Part shown: piece by piece, positions 8,035 through 15,571 of the stretch
How the letters are laid out: every line of letters starts with the position of its first letter
Numbering within the stretch: the first letter of the stretch is position 1
Assembly (NCBI GenBank): GCA_019313605.1
Contig: JAFDAW010000025.1
Span: forward strand, 1 to 15,571
DNA length: 15,571 nt
Source of the DNA: Deltaproteobacteria bacterium
GTDB taxonomy: Bacteria; Myxococcota_A; UBA9160; SMWR01
Direction: 5' to 3'
Notes under the pieces: model-generated
Seen by the model: the letters and a program-made list of their open reading frames with translations, nothing else
The model's database searches: none
Told to the model about the DNA's origin: nothing
Position numbers and translations under genes: made by a program

Positions 8035-8047
8035 CACACGGACATAG

Positions 8048-9172
<1,125 letters not shown>

Positions 9173-9182
9173 GTGAGATCTC

Positions 9183-10073
9183 CTACTTCAGAATCCTGAA
9201 CAATAGATTTGCGATCGATTCGATCGCGCTTCCCTCATTCGAAAAACTCGAGAAACCAGACGTCTGGCTGAATGGACGGCTCGCGCGCTCACCTTCGAGG
9301 CGCGCGAATGCCTCAGCAGAAGCGACTTTATTCTTGCGCTCAGTGGCGGATTCGGGCTGGATTCGTTCGCCAGCCGCGCCGCTGAGGATGAAGCCCGCAA
9401 TCTGTTCGAGCTCATCGGCGTCCAGCCACGCACCGTGTTCAGAGCAGCGGTCGATGATGACTCCGGACTTCTTGCGGTAGTTGCGGCGCGCCATGTAGCG
9501 GTCGCACTCGGGGCAGTTTCGATACTGCACGCCCTGTCTGGCGGGGTTCGCGCCCGTGACTCTCGGTTTGAGGGCGTGCAACTCGGCCGGGCTGGCCTGC
9601 TGCCGCGCTTCGAGTGCTCGGCTCACGAGGATGTCGAAGCTTTCGCCCGGCGCCCAGAGCCCGTGGCACGAGAGGCATTCGTTGACCGCGACACCGCCGA
9701 CCTGGCGCGGTGGCATCAGTGACGAGCAGGCAGGGCAGGGGAGTTCGTGTCCCTCGATCTTCACCTGCTCTGGCTGGAAACCAACACCGCAAGCGGTACA
9801 GAATCGCGATCCGTTCGCGGAGCGCGCATAGCACTCTGGGCAGATCAGGCTGTGTTCGTCGAGTTCCTGAACGATCTCGGATCCGCAGTACTGGCAGTTT
9901 TCTAGGTTGCCCCGGACACCTGCACCGCAGGAGCCACAGCGCGCAATCTGAGCATCCTTGGCCTGAAGCGGAACATTTTCGATTTCTTCGCCGCAGCGGC
10001 ACGGGATGGTCTTGGCCTGCACGTCAGTGACGTCGTATTGAGTATGGCAATTCGAGCAGGCGACGAGACGCAC
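9183..10073 (-). CDS. Multi-zinc-ribbon protein with TFIIB-type fingers
   Basis: This 296-residue soluble protein carries a string of Cys-pair zinc ribbons: C6/C9 with C25/C27, C46/C49 with C60/C63, C78/C81 with C92/C95, C113/C116 with C133/C136, and C187/C190 with C210/H213. The last two are of the zf-TFIIB type (CPECDRYM followed by DRCSEHGAWLDADELEQI). The C-terminal 60 residues are Ser- and Glu-rich and end in a short amphipathic segment (IESIANLLFRILK) that might touch a membrane or partner. The GTG at 10073 is chosen because translation from it starts directly at the first ribbon. A GGAGG lies 12 nt upstream, which is rather far. The open frame continues to an ATG at 10211, but the extra 46 residues look like read-through of non-coding DNA. 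It is followed 10 nt later by the SPFH/GYF gene, so the two products probably act together. Zinc binding is inferred from motifs. The target (DNA, protein or membrane complex) is unknown. Confidence 0.82.
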   Translation of the reverse strand: MRLVACSNCHTQYDVTDVQAKTIPCRCGEEIENVPLQAKDAQIARCGSCGAGVRGNLENCQYCGSEIVQELDEHSLICPECYARSANGSRFCTACGVGFQPEQVKIEGHELPCPACSSLMPPRQVGGVAVNECLSCHGLWAPGESFDILVSRALEARQQASPAELHALKPRVTGANPARQGVQYRNCPECDRYMARRNYRKKSGVIIDRCSEHGAWLDADELEQIAGFILSGAAGERIQPESATERKNKVASAEAFARLEGERASRPFSQTSGFSSFSNEGSAIESIANLLFRILK

Positions 10074-10129
10074 GATAGTACGAAGCCTCCGCGCGAGCCT
10101 TCTGGCGGACTCGCTGTGCGGACAATATC

Positions 10130-10165
10130 GGGACGTCCCGCGCTGGACTTGATTGGCCTCCAGCG
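10130..10165. promoter_or_regulatory. Two adjacent symmetric elements upstream of the zinc-ribbon gene
   Basis: GGGACGTCCC (10130-10139) is a perfect 10-bp palindrome. One base on, CGCTGGA (10141-10147) pairs with TCCAGCG (10159-10165) across 11 nt. They lie 57-92 nt upstream of the GTG start, where a promoter and its operator would be expected. No convincing -35/-10 pair was found. The regulatory role is inference. Confidence 0.3.
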
Positions 10166-10210
10166 CCCGATGAAGCCGGAAAGCGCTTCTAGTCTGGGTG
10201 GTTACACGCA

Positions 10211-10245
10211 CGCTCTGCGCACCCTAGAAATCTCGTCGCAGAGCG
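10211..10245. terminator. Hairpin downstream of the split glnE genes
   Basis: CGCTCTGCG (10211-10219) and CGCAGAGCG (10237-10245) form a perfect 9-bp stem with a 17-nt loop. On the minus strand it begins 17 nt after the stop codon of the glnE C-terminal gene (10263). There is no T run, so it may be a weak or Rho-aided terminator or a 3' end stabiliser. Confidence 0.4.
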
Positions 10246-10262
10246 CCCTGGAATTGTGTCGT

Positions 10263-11579
10263 TCAATCGGAGAGCGTGGAGATCGCGCCTCGCTCGATGA
10301 CGGATTCAAACGCTGCTCGAATCCGCTCTTGTGCTGCCGAAATCTCTTCGAGCAGTACCGACGGCTCGATGTCCTGATCGACGAATTCTGCGAGCAGGAC
10401 GAACTCGTCGCCGTCGGTTCTCGCGTCGTCTACGGAACGTCCCGCGATCAAGCGGACCCTGGATTCCACGAGTCGCAAAAGCGCGTAGTCTTTCAGCAGC
10501 TGGGCGACCCTCGGGCCCTGGGCGACCGTGTCGAGCATCGCGGGCACACTCGGAAGGAGCGGGAAGTGATCGGGCTGCACCTCGAGCACGCCACCGGCGG
10601 CCAGGAAATCGACATCCATCAAGCCGCCGCGACCGGTCTTGAGCGCAACCGTGTGCCCGGATGATCGCGCTCTTTCGCGTTCGACCTTGGCGCGCAGCTC
10701 TTTGATGTACTCCCAGGGGTTGGCGCTGTTCGTCAACACTTTCTGGCGAACATCCTCGAGTATCCTTTGTGCGTCGTCCCGTTGGCCCGCGATGGCACGG
10801 GCACGGAGAAGTGCGATGTGTTCCCAGATCTCCGCATGTTCGAGTTGGTAGCGTTCGAAGCGATCGAATGAAGTGACGAGAATGCCCTGACGCCCCGAGG
10901 GCCGCAGGCGCGTATCCACCGCGTAGGCGATGCCGGCGCCCGTCATGTTGGCGAGGTAGGAAATCGTCCTCTGCCCGACCCGCGATGTCACCGAGATGTC
11001 GTCGGAGACGCGACTGCAGAGAAAGATCAGATCGAGATCCGAGTGATAGGTGAATTCGCGGCCGGCGATTGTTCCCATCCCGAGTACCGCAAAGTCCGTA
11101 ACCGCCGGGGCGCCGCCCAACTGGTCTTGTGCAAGCCTCAGCGCGCGCCCGGCGATCGTCTCGGCGAGTATCGATAGGAAGCGGGAAACGCCTTCGAACG
11201 GGATGACCCTTCCGAGGTCGAGACATGCGGCGAGGCACGTCTCCTCGCGTCTGTGAATTCGGAGTGCGTCGAGATCGGATTCGAGATCACTCGTGCGCTC
11301 ATCGGGCGCCTCTTCGAGTTCCTTCGCCCGATCGTTCAGCGTTGTCGCATCGGAATCGGCGATGCGCTCGAGCAGCCGCGGGCGGTGGCTCAGGAATCCG
11401 GCGACCATGGGCTGGCTTGCGAGCACGCGAGCCAGCCCGAGGAGCAAGCCTCCCTCGAGGCGTGTGGCGGCAGCGTCATTCGATCTCCGTTCGAAAAACG
11501 ACGCCGCTGATGTTTCGAGGCGAGATTCGAGGGCGCTGCCGCGGATTGCATCGATGAGCCGATCTTTCAGCGAACTCAT
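10263..11579 (-). CDS. glnE: GlnE C-terminal half: glutamine synthetase adenylyltransferase domain
   Basis: This 438-residue protein corresponds to the C-terminal half of GlnE, which in Escherichia coli adds AMP to glutamine synthetase. The nucleotidyltransferase core is at about residues 155-325. The two catalytic Asp residues are D181 and D183 in SDLDLIFL, followed by RLRPSG (224-229) and KTGRGGLMDVDF (314-325), with a helical tail after that. The family's glycine loop, usually GKLGG-E, reads GTIAGRE (169-175) here, so the usual Lys is lost. The gene overlaps the removing half by four bases (ATGA, minus strand 11579-11576), and TGA lies in frame two codons before its ATG. That makes a separate start with coupled translation likely. 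A GGTGAG precedes the start. Together the two products total 916 residues, close to the 946 of E. coli GlnE. The assignment is firm; retained activity is likely but not certain given the altered loop. Confidence 0.85.
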   Translation of the reverse strand: MSSLKDRLIDAIRGSALESRLETSAASFFERRSNDAAATRLEGGLLLGLARVLASQPMVAGFLSHRPRLLERIADSDATTLNDRAKELEEAPDERTSDLESDLDALRIHRREETCLAACLDLGRVIPFEGVSRFLSILAETIAGRALRLAQDQLGGAPAVTDFAVLGMGTIAGREFTYHSDLDLIFLCSRVSDDISVTSRVGQRTISYLANMTGAGIAYAVDTRLRPSGRQGILVTSFDRFERYQLEHAEIWEHIALLRARAIAGQRDDAQRILEDVRQKVLTNSANPWEYIKELRAKVERERARSSGHTVALKTGRGGLMDVDFLAAGGVLEVQPDHFPLLPSVPAMLDTVAQGPRVAQLLKDYALLRLVESRVRLIAGRSVDDARTDGDEFVLLAEFVDQDIEPSVLLEEISAAQERIRAAFESVIERGAISTLSD

Positions 11580-13012
11580 AGCTCACCGCTCAATATCAGG
11601 GCGTCAAAATGGGCGCGCACATCGGCGCGGTACCGATTCCAATCATCGATCAAATGCGCGCGTGCGTCGTCTCCAGAAGCTTCGTCGTACCCCATGCGGC
11701 GCGCGAGTCCCAATTGGGAGCTGGGGCGGCGCGGGAACTTCGATGTCTGCTGCTCTTCGACGAGTTGTTGAGCGTGTTCGGCGCGACGAAGCCAGTGGTA
11801 GGCGGTCGTGAGTTCGGCCGCAGTTTCCTCGGGAAGCATTTTGAACCGCTCCAGGGCCTCCAACCCGTCCAGCGTATTGCCCGTGCGAATCTCGGGCGTG
11901 CGACCCCCCAGGAAGAGCTGCAAAGCCTGCACGAGGAATTCGACGTCGCGAATTCCGCCCGGGCCCTCTTTGAGGTCCACTTCGAGATCCCGCCTCGCCT
12001 CGCGCCTTTCTTTTTCGATCCGATGTTTCATGTCTCGCACGGCGCGTAGCACCGCGGGGTCAATGCTGCGCCGATAGACGAACGGCCGGATCCCATCACA
12101 AAACGCTTTTGCCAACATAGGGGGGCCCGTCAACGCGCGCAGTCGGATCAGCATCTGGCGTTCCCACTCCGCGCCGAATCTCTCGTAGTAATCGAGCGCG
12201 GCGGTGACCGAATTGGCGAGCGGACCGGCGACACCTTCCGGCCGCAGGTCGAGATCGACGCGGTAGATGAATCCTTCCTCGGTAGGCATTTCCATCTGTT
12301 TCTTGAAGTGACGGATGAAGTTTGCCGCGCGCTGGTTGCGCTCGAGATTATCGCCGTCGGCCGACGCGTCGTAGAGGAAGAGAAGATCCACGTCGGAAGA
12401 GAAATTGAGCTCCTCCCCACCGAGTTTGCCGAGCGCGAGCAGCATGGGGGGGGCCGGTGCGCCGAGTTCGCGAGCGGTGCATTGCATCGCCGAGATGAGG
12501 CAAGCGTCCGCGAGGTCGGAAAGTGCGCGAAGGCTCTCTCGGAACGGCCGATTCGAAAGGTCGCCCGCCGCGATGTGCAGCAGGCCGCGGTATTTGGCAG
12601 CGCGGATCGCGTCCCAATCCGGAGCGATCGGCTCGATGCGGATCGGTTCCGACGGCAGGGTCTCGAGGCCTTCGACCCAATCCGGATGCCGCACAAGGAG
12701 TCGCGCGAGAAAATCGCTCGATCCGAGAATGAGCGGCAGCGATGGCGTGCGGCGTGGGTCGAACATCCCGGTCGGTGTGCGGCGCGCGCGGGCGACCGCG
12801 AGCAAGCGCTCGGCTCCGCGCCCGGGTCGCGCGGAGCGCAAGAGTGCCGGCACCCAGCTCTCCGCGTGTGGGGAGAGTGCGGGTTCTTTCATGGCCAGCG
12901 AGAAAGCGGCCGCCGCTGCACCGGGATCGGGGTCGCCCACCGTTCGGAGTGCCTCGATCCGCGGTTCGCCGCGGCGCAGGCTCTCGGTGAAGTCGGCAGC
13001 CAGGAGCTTCAT
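11576..13012 (-). CDS. glnE: GlnE N-terminal half: glutamine synthetase adenylyl-removing domain
   Basis: This 478-residue protein matches the N-terminal half of GlnE, which removes AMP from glutamine synthetase and so restores its activity when nitrogen is short. The nucleotidyltransferase signature is textbook: LALGKLGGEELNFSSDVDLL, with Gly loop 195-199 and catalytic D207 and D209. RVDLDLRPEG (251-260) and the KEGPGGIRDVEFLVQ motif (348-362) follow. The C-terminal third is helical and ends with a stop where the single-chain enzyme would enter its linker. The stop codon overlaps the start of the adenylylating half as ATGA. The ATG at 13012 has no clear ribosome-binding site (CCCCCTGCTAG precedes it), so the start is less sure than the gene. 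The gene is divergent from the glutamate symporter across about 80 bp. PII (GlnB) and glutamine synthetase genes are not in the window. Confidence 0.87.
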   Translation of the reverse strand: MKLLAADFTESLRRGEPRIEALRTVGDPDPGAAAAAFSLAMKEPALSPHAESWVPALLRSARPGRGAERLLAVARARRTPTGMFDPRRTPSLPLILGSSDFLARLLVRHPDWVEGLETLPSEPIRIEPIAPDWDAIRAAKYRGLLHIAAGDLSNRPFRESLRALSDLADACLISAMQCTARELGAPAPPMLLALGKLGGEELNFSSDVDLLFLYDASADGDNLERNQRAANFIRHFKKQMEMPTEEGFIYRVDLDLRPEGVAGPLANSVTAALDYYERFGAEWERQMLIRLRALTGPPMLAKAFCDGIRPFVYRRSIDPAVLRAVRDMKHRIEKERREARRDLEVDLKEGPGGIRDVEFLVQALQLFLGGRTPEIRTGNTLDGLEALERFKMLPEETAAELTTAYHWLRRAEHAQQLVEEQQTSKFPRRPSSQLGLARRMGYDEASGDDARAHLIDDWNRYRADVRAHFDALILSGEL

Positions 13013-13094
13013 CTAGCAGGGGGTAACGCTTTCCAGGCGCCTGCGCCTCTCTCCTACCGGGGTATGCTCCCGTCACTCGAATGTGGGGGAGTGG
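13013..13094. promoter_or_regulatory. Shared promoter region of glnE and the symporter gene
   Basis: Both divergent genes must be started from these 82 bp. A perfect palindrome, CAGGCGCCTG, lies at 13034-13043. A possible extended -10 for the symporter is the GGTATGCT around 13058-13067, without a good -35. GGGGGAG at 13085-13091 is the symporter's ribosome-binding site, only 3 nt before its ATG. No sigma-54 (GG-GC) element could be recognised with confidence. Confidence 0.4.
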
Positions 13095-14366
13095 ATGCAG
13101 ACCGATCGGGGCGGGCGCCTCAGCCTGACGTTCAAGATCGTCCTCGGAATGGGCGCAGGGCTCGCCGTCGGCCTGCTGCTCAACTGGATCGGAGTCTCCG
13201 GCTGGATCGAAGACTTTCTGGTGAACGGGGTGCTCCACGTGGGCGGTTCGATATTTCTGGCCAGCCTGAAGCTCCTGGTCGTTCCGCTGGTGTTCGTTTC
13301 CCTGGTCTGTGGTACTGCCGCACTCGACGATGTCGCGAGGCTGGGTCGCGTGGGCGTGAAAACGCTGGGCCTCTATCTGATCACGACCGCGATCGCGGTG
13401 TCGCTGGCACTGATCGCCGCCACGATCGTTCAGCCCGGTGCTGGATTCGAACTCCATTCCGACGCTTCCTTCGAAGCCCAGCAGGCTCCGTCGCTCGCGG
13501 AGGTGTTCATCGATCTGTTTCCCACGAACCCGATCCAGGCCATGGCCGATGGCAACATGTTGCAGATCATCATCTTCGCCGGGCTCTTCGGCATCGCGCT
13601 GACGCTGTCTGGAGATCCGGGCAAGCGCCTGTTGGGATTTTTTGGCGATCTGAACTCCGTGATCATGCGGCTCGTGATGTTGTTGATGAGCGTGGCGCCT
13701 TACGGTGTGTTCTGCCTGATCGCGAAGGTCTTCGCGCTTCAGGGATTCGGAGCGATGCTGCCACTCCTCCAGTATTTCTTCCTGGTTCTCGGAGTTCTGG
13801 TTCTGCACGCGCTAGTCACCTATTCGAGTCTCCTGAGAATGCTCGCGGGTGTCAATCCGATTGTGTTCTTCCGCAAGATGCGGAATCCGATCGCATTGGC
13901 GTTCAGCACGGCCAGCAGCAACGCGACCCTCCCCATCACACTCAAAACCGTCGAACACAAGCTGGGCGTCAAGAATTCGATCGCCTCCTTTACGATTCCG
14001 CTCGGAGCGACCGTCAACATGGACGGAACCGCGATCATGCAGGGCGTTGCAACGGGTTTCATCGCCCAGGCTTACGGGATCGACCTTTTGCCGATCGATT
14101 ACTTGATGGTTGTCGTCACGGCGACGCTCGCATCGATCGGAACAGCTGGCGTTCCAGGTGTGGGGCTCATCATGCTCGCGATGGTTCTGCGCCAGGTCAA
14201 TCTCCCGGTCGAGGGAATCGCGCTGGTCCTCGGCGTGGACCGATTACTCGATATGGTGCGCACCGCCGTCAATGTGACTGGAGATGCGTCTGTCAGTTGC
14301 ATCGTCGCCGCAAGCGAAGGGGAGCTGTCGCGGGAAATCTTGCGCGACGAAGCGAGCGGAGCCTGA
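13095..14366 (+). CDS. Glutamate/aspartate:cation symporter (DAACS family)
   Basis: This 423-residue inner-membrane transporter of the dicarboxylate/amino acid:cation symporter family (GltP/GltPh fold) has eight TM helices plus two re-entrant hairpins. HP1 carries FSTASSNATLP (270-280), TM7 has NMDGT (308-312) and HP2 has SIGTAGVPGVG (347-357). In TM8, D382, D386, R389, N393 and D397 keep exactly the spacing of D390, D394, R397, N401 and D405 in GltPh. D394 holds the substrate amino group and R397 the side-chain carboxylate there, so an acidic amino acid is the likely substrate. DctA-type C4-dicarboxylate carriers have SE-R in place of LDM-R. The ATG at 13095 is chosen over the GTG at 13083 because GGGGGAG lies before it. 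The gene is divergent from the split glnE, which fits nitrogen metabolism. It ends 11 bp from the convergent lipoprotein gene with no terminator in between. The coupling ion cannot be decided. Confidence 0.92.
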   Translation: MQTDRGGRLSLTFKIVLGMGAGLAVGLLLNWIGVSGWIEDFLVNGVLHVGGSIFLASLKLLVVPLVFVSLVCGTAALDDVARLGRVGVKTLGLYLITTAIAVSLALIAATIVQPGAGFELHSDASFEAQQAPSLAEVFIDLFPTNPIQAMADGNMLQIIIFAGLFGIALTLSGDPGKRLLGFFGDLNSVIMRLVMLLMSVAPYGVFCLIAKVFALQGFGAMLPLLQYFFLVLGVLVLHALVTYSSLLRMLAGVNPIVFFRKMRNPIALAFSTASSNATLPITLKTVEHKLGVKNSIASFTIPLGATVNMDGTAIMQGVATGFIAQAYGIDLLPIDYLMVVVTATLASIGTAGVPGVGLIMLAMVLRQVNLPVEGIALVLGVDRLLDMVRTAVNVTGDASVSCIVAASEGELSREILRDEASGA

Positions 14367-14377
14367 GCCGCCCCCGT

Positions 14378-15493
14378 TCAGTGAGAGTCGAATTGCGGTG
14401 TTCCGTCCGACCAGTGTTTGGGATTCTCATCGGGATCGCGTAGCGCCAACACCAATTTGCTCGTGTGCTCGATTCGGTGCTGCGTGGGCATCACCGAATT
14501 GGGTGAGTCCGTCCAGGCCGCTCTGATCTGATCGCTGAGGACGACTCGACGAACGAGCGAATTTTCCAGTTCGACCCAGGCCGTTCCGTTGAGAGTCGCC
14601 TGAACCTGATCGAAGGGGAGCCCCGTGACGCTCGTGACCGCTTTTTCGTCGACGCGGGCGGTCAGCAGGATCAGCGCGCAGGGAACGCCCTCGAAGATTT
14701 CGAAGCCCGTCAACGTGTAATTGACCGTCAAGCCCAGGCCCCGTTCGCCGGAGCGACTGGGTGGAATGCGAATGCCGGACCAGCTGGAGCCCGCCGTGAT
14801 CGGCTCCTCTGGGAGGGTGATCATCGTGTACGCGATGGCTCCGAGAGTCGGAAACCCGTCCATGAATTGACGTGCGGCCGGAGCTCCTCGACTCGACAGA
14901 TTGATGGGATTGCCGCTCGGATCGTGGGTGATGACGCCGAAAATGCGACCCAGGAAGCTGCGCGGTGCGAGCGTTCCGGTGACTCGATTGCCCCGGTTGT
15001 CGATCGATGTCTCCCCGTTGAGTGTGATCCGCAATCGGTCGTCGGCAATCTCGATGTCGCGCTCGAACGGAGGGCTTTGCTGCTTTTGTGTGTAGCGAAG
15101 CGCGTCGAGGCCGACCAGAAACACGTCGCCGCCGGAGCCCGTGCCCTCGACCGGAAGTTTTCTGAAGTCTGCTTCCAGTGCTTGCGTCTCGCGGACGCTT
15201 TGCTGCTGCTTTCTATCGGTTGACTTGAGGGCCATTCGCTGGCCCTCCACTTCGAGCGTGAGGCGATACGCGACGCCACCCGAGGCAGGGCCGCGATAGG
15301 GCAGGTGGGTGGGACCTTCGGTGCCGAGAGTTCCCGATCGAGGATCTGAAAAGCGAGCCTGCTCGCCGTCCGTAGGCGTACCCATTCCCTCGAGAATGGT
15401 GGGCGCGTTCTCCGATTTTCCGGCACAAGCCGGAAGCCAGAACGCAATGATTCCGGTCGTGAAGGCGGCTGTGAGGGATAATGCGGCGCGCAT
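14378..15493 (-). CDS. Lipoprotein of unknown function
   Basis: This 371-residue protein is exported and lipid-anchored: the signal peptide ends in LPAC with the lipidated Cys at residue 23. The ATG at 15493 has GGAG 8 nt upstream. The tether after the Cys is rich in Gly, Thr and Pro up to about residue 70. The rest alternates short beta-type stretches (AYRLTLEVEGQRMAL, DRLRITLNGETSID, GTAWVELENSLVRRVVLSDQ) and looks all-beta, with a stretch LPEEPITAGSSWSGIRIPP (about 228-246). That arrangement recalls uncharacterised DUF6263-like lipoproteins, but this is only an impression. No catalytic motif is visible. A position at the inner face of the outer membrane or in the periplasm is inferred. It converges on the symporter gene and appears to be a single gene at the right edge. 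I do not recognise its family with confidence. Confidence 0.8.
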   Translation of the reverse strand: MRAALSLTAAFTTGIIAFWLPACAGKSENAPTILEGMGTPTDGEQARFSDPRSGTLGTEGPTHLPYRGPASGGVAYRLTLEVEGQRMALKSTDRKQQQSVRETQALEADFRKLPVEGTGSGGDVFLVGLDALRYTQKQQSPPFERDIEIADDRLRITLNGETSIDNRGNRVTGTLAPRSFLGRIFGVITHDPSGNPINLSSRGAPAARQFMDGFPTLGAIAYTMITLPEEPITAGSSWSGIRIPPSRSGERGLGLTVNYTLTGFEIFEGVPCALILLTARVDEKAVTSVTGLPFDQVQATLNGTAWVELENSLVRRVVLSDQIRAAWTDSPNSVMPTQHRIEHTSKLVLALRDPDENPKHWSDGTPQFDSH

Positions 15494-15571
15494 CGGATCT
15501 TCTCCGTGGATTTGGCGCGGGAGTCTAACGCGAATGATGCCGCTGCGTTGCCGGCGGGTTTCCCCCCCCCC
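15494..15571. other. Upstream region of the lipoprotein gene, ending in ten C
   Basis: The last 78 bp precede the minus-strand lipoprotein gene and would hold its promoter; TAGACT around 15522-15527 (minus strand) is a weak -10 candidate. The window stops in a run of ten C (15562-15571), which may be natural or a contig-end artefact. Confidence 0.35.

Larger units (their letters stand above)
7773..8047. other. AT-rich leader/promoter region of the methyltransferase gene
   Basis: This gap is visibly richer in A and T than its surroundings and must hold the promoter of the methyltransferase gene. One possible minus-strand promoter is TTGAAC followed 15 nt later by TATCAT (about 7843-7869), which has a short spacer and is weak. 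The palindrome CGCTAGCG lies at 7800-7807 in the leader. Most of the gap is filled with related short elements, listed separately. No protein gene is seen. Confidence 0.5.

Noticed and set aside
7797..8047. CRISPR array in the repeat-rich gap
   Set aside because: The elements are short, degenerate, irregularly spaced and in both orientations, with no constant repeat and spacer lengths.
10074..10211. N-terminal extension of the zinc-ribbon protein to the ATG at 10211
   Set aside because: The added residues are Arg/Ser-rich, precede the first ribbon without any motif, and the DNA carries inverted repeats typical of a control region.
12348..13808. Minus-strand open frame of 486 codons across the glnE/symporter boundary
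   Set aside because: It overlaps two firmly recognised genes in another frame, has biased composition (His, Arg, Gln, Glu) and no ribosome-binding site.
12308..14443. Very long plus-strand open frame of 711 codons
   Set aside because: It runs antisense to the glnE N-terminal gene and then out of frame through the symporter, both of which have clear family motifs. Its protein is Arg-rich without domains, as expected in high-GC DNA.
15562..15571. Run of ten C at the right edge
   Set aside because: It may be a homopolymer or contig-end artefact and cannot be judged without flanking sequence.

Overview
The window is a high-GC stretch from a Gram-negative (diderm) bacterium. The diderm call rests on three lipoprotein-type signal peptides, an OmpA-type peptidoglycan-binding protein, an RND pump with its periplasmic adaptor, and a GlnE-type glutamine synthetase regulator. 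Gene style (MttB-family methyltransferase, SPFH plus TFIIB-type zinc ribbon, VWA-OmpA lipoprotein) would suit a deltaproteobacterial, myxococcal or related metagenomic lineage. No taxonomic marker is present, so this placement is inference. No tRNA, rRNA, CRISPR array, transposase or phage gene was seen, and the gene content looks chromosomal.

Layout. At the left edge is the N-terminal part of a minus-strand lipoprotein (1-162). After about 300 bp without a gene comes a plus-strand VWA-like/OmpA lipoprotein (467-1555) and a strong hairpin (1563-1597). A three-copy tandem repeat (1632-1705) abuts the 3' end of a minus-strand RND efflux pair: adaptor (4783-5898), then inner-membrane pump (1708-4770). 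A 269 bp gap precedes an MttB-family methyltransferase on the minus strand (6168-7772). Its upstream region (7773-8047) is AT-rich and full of degenerate GCGCAATTCAATG-like elements. Next, also on the minus strand, is a two-gene unit of a multi-zinc-ribbon protein (9183-10073) and an SPFH/GYF_2 protein (8048-9172).

The right part is nitrogen-related. GlnE, normally one protein with two nucleotidyltransferase domains, is encoded as two genes joined by an ATGA overlap (11576-13012 for the adenylyl-removing half, 10263-11579 for the adenylyl-transferring half). Divergent from it is a glutamate/aspartate:cation symporter (13095-14366). A lipoprotein of unknown function (14378-15493) converges on the symporter, and the window ends in a run of ten C.

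How the genes work together. The efflux pair should form an RND pump; the outer-membrane channel is not in the window. The zinc-ribbon/SPFH pair resembles the YdjG/YdjI part of the Bacillus phage-shock operon but has no PspA beside it. The split GlnE should tune glutamine synthetase by adenylylation, and the divergent transporter would import the enzyme's substrate glutamate. The most unusual items are the split glnE with an altered loop in its C-terminal catalytic domain, the PspA-less zinc-ribbon/SPFH-GYF unit, and the repeat-rich leader of the methyltransferase gene. No clearly new system can be claimed from sequence alone.
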